Positions 6,812 to 10,141 of a stretch of 10,141 bases of DNA are shown here, piece after piece. Source of the stretch: Verrucomicrobiota bacterium (GTDB lineage Bacteria > Verrucomicrobiota > Verrucomicrobiia > Opitutales > UBA953); assembly GCA_009924535.1 (NCBI GenBank), contig RFRI01000029.1, positions 1-10,141 of the forward strand, written 5' to 3'. The number at the start of each line of letters is the position of its first letter. The first letter of the stretch is position 1. A program made the position numbers and the translations under genes. A model generated the notes under the pieces. The model saw only the letters and a list, made by a program, of their open reading frames with translations. It did not search any database and was not told the DNA's origin.

Positions 6812-6889
6812 TGCAGGGTGGAGCAGCCCGGTTAGCTCGTCAGGCTCATAACCTGAAGGTCGTAGGTTCAAATCCTACCCCTGCACCCA
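6812..6889 (+). tRNA. tRNA-Met (CAT), initiator type, CCA encoded
   Basis: A full cloverleaf can be drawn: acceptor TGCAGGG/CCCTGCA, D stem GAGC/GCTC, anticodon stem TCAGG/CCTGA around loop CTCATAA, T stem GTAGG/CCTAC around TTCAAAT, then CCA at 6887-6889. The anticodon CAT is at positions 34-36. The A11:T24 pair in the D stem, the TGGAGCAG start and the CTCATAA loop are hallmarks of bacterial initiator tRNA, not of elongator Met or of tRNA-Ile2 (CAT). Departures from the E. coli initiator are a paired T1:A72 instead of the C1xA72 mismatch, C73 as discriminator, and an A29:T41 pair in place of one of the three G:C pairs. No clear sigma-70 promoter was found upstream. Confidence 0.92.
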
Positions 6890-7037
6890 ATTTTAAGCCC
6901 TTGGAGGGCAGTCACTTAAATAAGTGACCAGAAAGATGTTAAATAGGCTTGAACCGGCCGCAGTTAATTGCACGGTATCAGGTATTAAATTTGTCCTACG
7001 GGACAATGGGGTAAGTAAGATAAAGCAGTAAAAAACA
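6890..7037. other. AT-rich intergenic patch with several small inverted repeats; possible ncRNA or regulatory region
   Basis: Base composition drops clearly below that of the flanking genes. It holds a short hairpin (GCCCT/AGGGC, 6897-6909), a near-perfect palindrome GTCACTTA-AA-TAAGTGAC (6911-6928), and a hairpin TTGTCC-TACG-GGACAA (6991-7006) with a cUACGg loop of the very stable UNCG class. It runs into a strong terminator at 7038. A -10-like TATTAA lies at 6983-6988, but no good -35 is seen. The 69-codon minus-strand frame here lacks normal codon bias. Content fits an untranslated RNA or tRNA 3' leader processed to the terminator, but this is not shown. Confidence 0.4.
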
Positions 7038-7075
7038 GGCGGCTTGCATAGGGGTATGCAAGCCGCCTCCTTTTT
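7031..7075 (+). terminator. Strong bidirectional intrinsic terminator
   Basis: A perfect 13-bp stem (GGCGGCTTGCATA, 7038-7050, pairing with 7055-7067) with a GGGG loop is followed on the plus strand by TCCTTTTT (7068-7075). On the minus strand the same stem is followed by TGTTTTTT from 7037 downward. It can end transcripts coming from the tRNA side (plus) and any read-through from pilBC (minus). Confidence 0.85.
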
Positions 7076-7103
7076 GGGACATCGCTCCCCTTCCCTGGAC
7101 ACG

Positions 7104-7133
7104 AAAAAGCCCGGCTCCTTGCGGACCGGGCTT
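7104..7133 (-). terminator. Terminator of the pilB-pilC operon
   Basis: On the minus strand AAGCCCGG (7133-7126) pairs with CCGGGCTT (7114-7107). An inner TCC/GGA pairing around a GCAA tetraloop extends the stem with one bulged G. A T run (7108-7104) follows. It lies 23 bp beyond the pilC stop codon. Confidence 0.85.
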
Positions 7134-7155
7134 CGTCGTGGCGAGGCAGATCGGC

Positions 7156-8400
7156 TCAGCCGCCGCCGGTCATCTTGGTGATGAGCGCGATGAGCGGGAG
7201 GAACATCGCGAGCACGATCGTGCCGACGACCACGGCGAGGAACACGATGAGCACCGGCTCGATGATGGAAGTCAGCGCGGTCACCGCGTTGTCGACTTCT
7301 TCGTCGTAGATGTCGGCGACGCGGTTGAGCATCTCCGGCAGCTGACCGGTCTCTTCGCCGACCTGGATCATCGAGGTGACCATCTGCGGGAAGACGCCGG
7401 ACTGCTCGAGCGGCACGGAGAGCGGCTCACCATCGCGGACGCGGTCATGCACGCGCTCGAGCGACTTCGCGATGACGACGTTGTCGAGCGTGTCGCGGGT
7501 GATCGAGATGGACTGCAGGATCGGCACGCCGGACGCCATGAGCGTGCCGAACGTACGGGCGAAGCGCGAGACCGAGACGATCTGCACGAAGGCGCCGACC
7601 TTGGGCAGGCGGAAGATGACGCGGTCGAACAGCTCCTTGCCCTTCTCCGTCGACAGCCAGGTCTTCAGGCCGAAATAGATACCGAAGACGAGGATCGGGG
7701 TGGCCCACCAGTAGACCGTGAGCAGCTTGGAGATGCCGACGACGAACTGGGTGAGCGGAGGCATCTGGGTCTTCTGGCCGTCGAGCAGCTTCTGGAAGGA
7801 CGGGACGACCTTCACCATCAGGATGTAGACGATGATGATGGCCACGGACATGACGACGCCCGGGTAGACCATCGCGGACTTGACCTTCTTCTGGATGCGC
7901 TCGGCCTTTTCGCGGAACTTCGCGAGACGGTCGAGGACCTTGTCGAGCACGCCGCCTGCCTCGCCGGCGCGGATCATGTTGACGAAGAGCTTATCGAAGA
8001 CCTTCGGGTGGGCCTGGAGGGCTTCCGAGAGGTTGTTACCTTGGGAGACGCTCTCGGCCACGTTGGCGAGGATGGCCTTGAAGACCGGGTTACGCTCCTG
8101 CTTGGTGATGAGCTCGAGAGCACGGAGCAGCGGCAGGCCGGCGACGATGAGCGTGGCCAGCTGACGGGTCATCACGGTGACGTCGTTCTGGCTGACCTTG
8201 GCGCCGAACGAGAAGCCGGCCTTGGCCGGGGCCGCCTGCGTCGCGGCCGGCTTAGCCGAGCCGCCGTCGTTGGCGAGGGTGGTGACCATCAGGCCCTTCG
8301 CCATCAGCTTCTGGCGGGCCTGTTCGTCGTTGGCGGCCTCGATCTTGCCGGAGGCCTGCGCCCCGTTGCGATCAATGGCGGTGTACTTGTATTCGGGCAT
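7156..8400 (-). CDS. pilC: PilC/GspF-type inner-membrane platform protein of a type IV pilus or type II secretion system
   Basis: 414 residues, the normal length for the family. It begins with the typical MPEYKYTAIDRNG strand segment, followed by a short Ala/Pro linker (48-62). The two T2SSF repeats lie at about 73-197 and 276-398. Each has the family core: QLATLIVAGLPLLRALE (80-96) with MIRAGEAGGVLDKVLDRLA (142-160), then FGTLMASGVPILQSISI (284-300) with MIQVGEETGQLPEMLNRVA (344-362). Three transmembrane helices are visible: about 176-198, 221-245 and 376-405. It is the cytoplasmic-membrane base that couples the PilB ATPase to pilin assembly. It follows pilB by 24 bp and ends just before an intrinsic terminator. 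No Shine-Dalgarno is present; a C-rich leader precedes the ATG. PilC versus GspF cannot be decided from this window, since pilins and pilT are absent. Confidence 0.95.
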   Translation of the reverse strand: MPEYKYTAIDRNGAQASGKIEAANDEQARQKLMAKGLMVTTLANDGGSAKPAATQAAPAKAGFSFGAKVSQNDVTVMTRQLATLIVAGLPLLRALELITKQERNPVFKAILANVAESVSQGNNLSEALQAHPKVFDKLFVNMIRAGEAGGVLDKVLDRLAKFREKAERIQKKVKSAMVYPGVVMSVAIIIVYILMVKVVPSFQKLLDGQKTQMPPLTQFVVGISKLLTVYWWATPILVFGIYFGLKTWLSTEKGKELFDRVIFRLPKVGAFVQIVSVSRFARTFGTLMASGVPILQSISITRDTLDNVVIAKSLERVHDRVRDGEPLSVPLEQSGVFPQMVTSMIQVGEETGQLPEMLNRVADIYDEEVDNAVTALTSIIEPVLIVFLAVVVGTIVLAMFLPLIALITKMTGGG

Positions 8401-8424
8401 GGGAGTTTGGGGGTAGAATGAGAG

Positions 8425-10107
8425 TTAGGTGTACTTGAGGACTTCTTCGATGGAGGTATGGCCGTCGAAGATGCAGCGGAGGCCGTCTTCGCGCAGCGGG
8501 CGCATGCCCGATTCGATGGCCTTCTGCTTGAGGACGAGCGTCGGGGCCTTCTGGGTGATGAGCGAACGGAGCTGGTCGTTGATCGTCATCAGTTCGAAGA
8601 GGCCTTGGCGTCCCTTGTAGCCCGAGCGGTTGCAGTCCGCGCAGCCCTTGCCGTAATAGAACTTCTTGTTGGCGATCTCGAGGGCGTCGACGTCGAGCAT
8701 GTTGATGACGTCCTTGTCGGGTTCGTAGGCGGTCCGGCAGGTCTTGCACACGCGACGAAGCAAGCGCTGGGCGAGCACGCCTTCGAGGGAGGCCGAGATG
8801 AGGAACGGCTCCAGGCCCATGTCGATGAGTCGGGTGACGGCGCCGGGGGCGTCATTGGTGTGGAGCGTCGAAAGCACGACGTGGCCGGTCAGCGACGCCT
8901 GCACGGCGATCTGCGCGGTCTCGAGATCTCGGATTTCACCGACCATGATGGTGTCCGGATCCTGTCGGAGGAACGAGCGGAGCGCGGCGGCGAACGTCAG
9001 TCCGACCTGGTGGTTGATCGGCACCTGCATGATGCCCTCGACCTCGTATTCGACCGGATCTTCGGCGGTCAGGATCTTGACGTCCTCGGTATTCACCTCG
9101 CGGAGAGCCGAGTAGAGGGTGGTCGTCTTGCCGGAGCCGGTCGGTCCGGTGACGATGAAGATGCCGTTCGGACGGCCGACCATCCCGCGGATGCCTTCCT
9201 TGATATCGTCCTGCATCGAGAGGGCCTCGAGGCTCAGGTTGACGACGGTCTTGTCCAGGATTCGGAGCACCACCGACTCGCCGAACTGCGTCGGCAGGGT
9301 CGATACGCGCAGGTCGATCTGGCGGCCGCTGATGGTCGTCTTGATGCGCCCGTCCTGCGGCACGCGGCGTTCGGCGATATTGAGCGAGGACAGGACCTTG
9401 ACGCGGGCGATGACGGCCGAAGCGAGGTTCTTGGGCGGCGGCGCCATCTCGTAGAGCGAACCGTCGATGCGGAGACGGATGCGGAACTCATGCTCGAAGG
9501 GTTCGAAGTGGATGTCGGAAGCCTTGGCCTTGACGCCTTCCTGCAGGACGAGGTCGACGAAGCGGATGATCGGAGCCTGGCTGGCCTGCTTGGTGACATC
9601 CTCATCGGTGACGGCGGCGACATCGACCTCGCCGAATTCGCCGAGCAGGTCTTCCATCGAGGCGGAAGTGGCTTCGCCGTAGACGCGCGTGACGGCGGCC
9701 TCGACCTGGGAAGGATCGGCGACGGCGAGCTCGATGTCCTTCTGCAGGATGAAGCTGAGTTCGCTGATGACGGAGGAGTTGAACGGATCCTTGGCGAGCA
9801 ACGTCAGTTTACCGGCTTCGTCGGCGACGGGCAGGACGACGTACTTGTGGGCCTGCGGCGCCTTGAGCAGCTTGGTCAGGGGCTCGCCCGGATCGGCCGG
9901 AACGACGGAGTAGAACTGGACCTGGAGGTGGTCGGCGATGGCCTGCAGGATGGTCGGACGGTCGGCCAGGCCGGCGTCCACGAGGCTGTCGCTGAACGAC
10001 TTGCCGGTGGTCGCGTGGGACTCCCAGATCTCCTCGGCCTGGGCGGGCGTCACGAGGCCGGCCTCGAGGGCGATATCACGGATCACGTCACTATGGTCGT
10101 CGAACAT
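8425..10107 (-). CDS. pilB: PilB/GspE-type assembly ATPase
   Basis: 560 residues. This hexameric cytoplasmic ATPase drives pilin polymerisation by turning the PilC platform. Residues 1-145 are a GspE N-terminal (MshEN-like) domain, and 180-290 the N2 domain with ASDIHFEP (196-203) and RIDGSLYE (213-220). The catalytic core has Walker A GPTGSGKTT (321-329), the Asp box ILTAEDPVEYE (345-355), Walker B DTIMVGEIRD (385-394; E391) and the His box GHVVLSTLHTND (408-419). A four-Cys zinc site is complete: C454/C457 and C489/C492, a feature of PilB and GspE but not of the retraction ATPase PilT. The ATG at 10107 gives the expected N-terminus; 34 nt upstream are visible, pyrimidine-rich, with no Shine-Dalgarno. 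It is co-transcribed with pilC. The N-terminal RLGxxL signature for cyclic-di-GMP binding is degenerate. Confidence 0.97.
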   Translation of the reverse strand: MFDDHSDVIRDIALEAGLVTPAQAEEIWESHATTGKSFSDSLVDAGLADRPTILQAIADHLQVQFYSVVPADPGEPLTKLLKAPQAHKYVVLPVADEAGKLTLLAKDPFNSSVISELSFILQKDIELAVADPSQVEAAVTRVYGEATSASMEDLLGEFGEVDVAAVTDEDVTKQASQAPIIRFVDLVLQEGVKAKASDIHFEPFEHEFRIRLRIDGSLYEMAPPPKNLASAVIARVKVLSSLNIAERRVPQDGRIKTTISGRQIDLRVSTLPTQFGESVVLRILDKTVVNLSLEALSMQDDIKEGIRGMVGRPNGIFIVTGPTGSGKTTTLYSALREVNTEDVKILTAEDPVEYEVEGIMQVPINHQVGLTFAAALRSFLRQDPDTIMVGEIRDLETAQIAVQASLTGHVVLSTLHTNDAPGAVTRLIDMGLEPFLISASLEGVLAQRLLRRVCKTCRTAYEPDKDVINMLDVDALEIANKKFYYGKGCADCNRSGYKGRQGLFELMTINDQLRSLITQKAPTLVLKQKAIESGMRPLREDGLRCIFDGHTSIEEVLKYT

Positions 10108-10141
10108 GGGAATGGAGGGGAAAGAGTTGGGGTGGAGGGGT

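Noticed and set aside
5313..6851. 512-codon plus-strand frame opposite the large vWA gene
   Set aside because: The product is Ala/Asp/Arg/Gly-rich with no recognisable motif, and it runs into the tRNA; the minus frame matches the paralogue.
6743..6871. Minus-strand peptide beginning NLRPSGYEPDEL
   Set aside because: This is the well-known false translation of the antisense strand of a tRNA.
6812..6930. tRNA 3' end as an integration site for a mobile element
   Set aside because: The AT-rich patch suggested it, but no integrase gene and no repeat of the tRNA 3' end were seen in the window.
6893..7102. 69-codon minus-strand frame in the AT-rich patch
   Set aside because: It crosses the terminator stem, lacks the window's codon bias and shows no motif; treated as non-coding.
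7138..8421. 427-codon plus-strand frame opposite pilC
   Set aside because: The product is His/Asp/Arg-rich and the minus strand encodes an unmistakable T2SSF protein.
1..10141. CRISPR array, insertion sequence or defence system
   Set aside because: No direct-repeat/spacer pattern, transposase, terminal inverted repeats or defence-type enzyme was found.

Overview
The window is about 10.1 kb of GC-rich bacterial chromosome. Codon use is uniform (third positions mostly G or C), all but one gene lie on the minus strand, and spacing between operon genes is short. Gene content is core-like rather than phage or plasmid: type IV pilus motor genes, a methionine tRNA, an Agl23-type membrane glycosyltransferase, an ApbE-like protein, a hot-dog thioesterase and two von Willebrand A (vWA) proteins. 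A Verrucomicrobiota (Opitutae-like) or related PVC-group bacterium fits the high GC, the near absence of Shine-Dalgarno sequences and the gene mix. This is inference: no ribosomal or marker gene is present to settle it.

Layout. (1) 3-800, plus strand: the 3' end of a helical-repeat protein that enters from outside the window. (2) 4684-793, minus strand: a tight four-gene unit with a TonB-like-anchored vWA protein, a YbgC-like 4HBT thioesterase, an Agl23/TIGR03663-like multi-pass GT-C protein and a divergent ApbE-family protein. Its last gene overlaps the plus-strand gene by 8 bp, tail to tail. (3) 6614-4833, minus strand: a second, larger vWA protein, paralogous to the first. It has its own intrinsic terminator, carries three extra beta-rich modules, and has no normal start codon or membrane anchor. 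(4) 6615-7155: an intergenic stretch with an initiator-type tRNA-Met on the plus strand, an AT-rich patch full of small inverted repeats, a strong bidirectional terminator and the pilC terminator. (5) 10107-7156, minus strand: pilB-pilC (assembly ATPase and inner-membrane platform of a type IV pilus or type II secretion machine), ending at its own hairpin.

How the parts work together. PilB and PilC are the motor and platform of one envelope machine; pilin, PilT and PilM-Q genes are not in view. The four-gene unit combines envelope and lipid-linked functions, but no single pathway can be read from it. The most unusual content is the vWA pair. One member joins a TonB-style N-terminal transmembrane helix (SxxxH) to a metal-binding vWA domain. 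The other has the same vWA core expanded by three roughly 65-90-residue GIPxGATI-type modules. No CRISPR array, transposase, integrase or recognised defence gene was seen.
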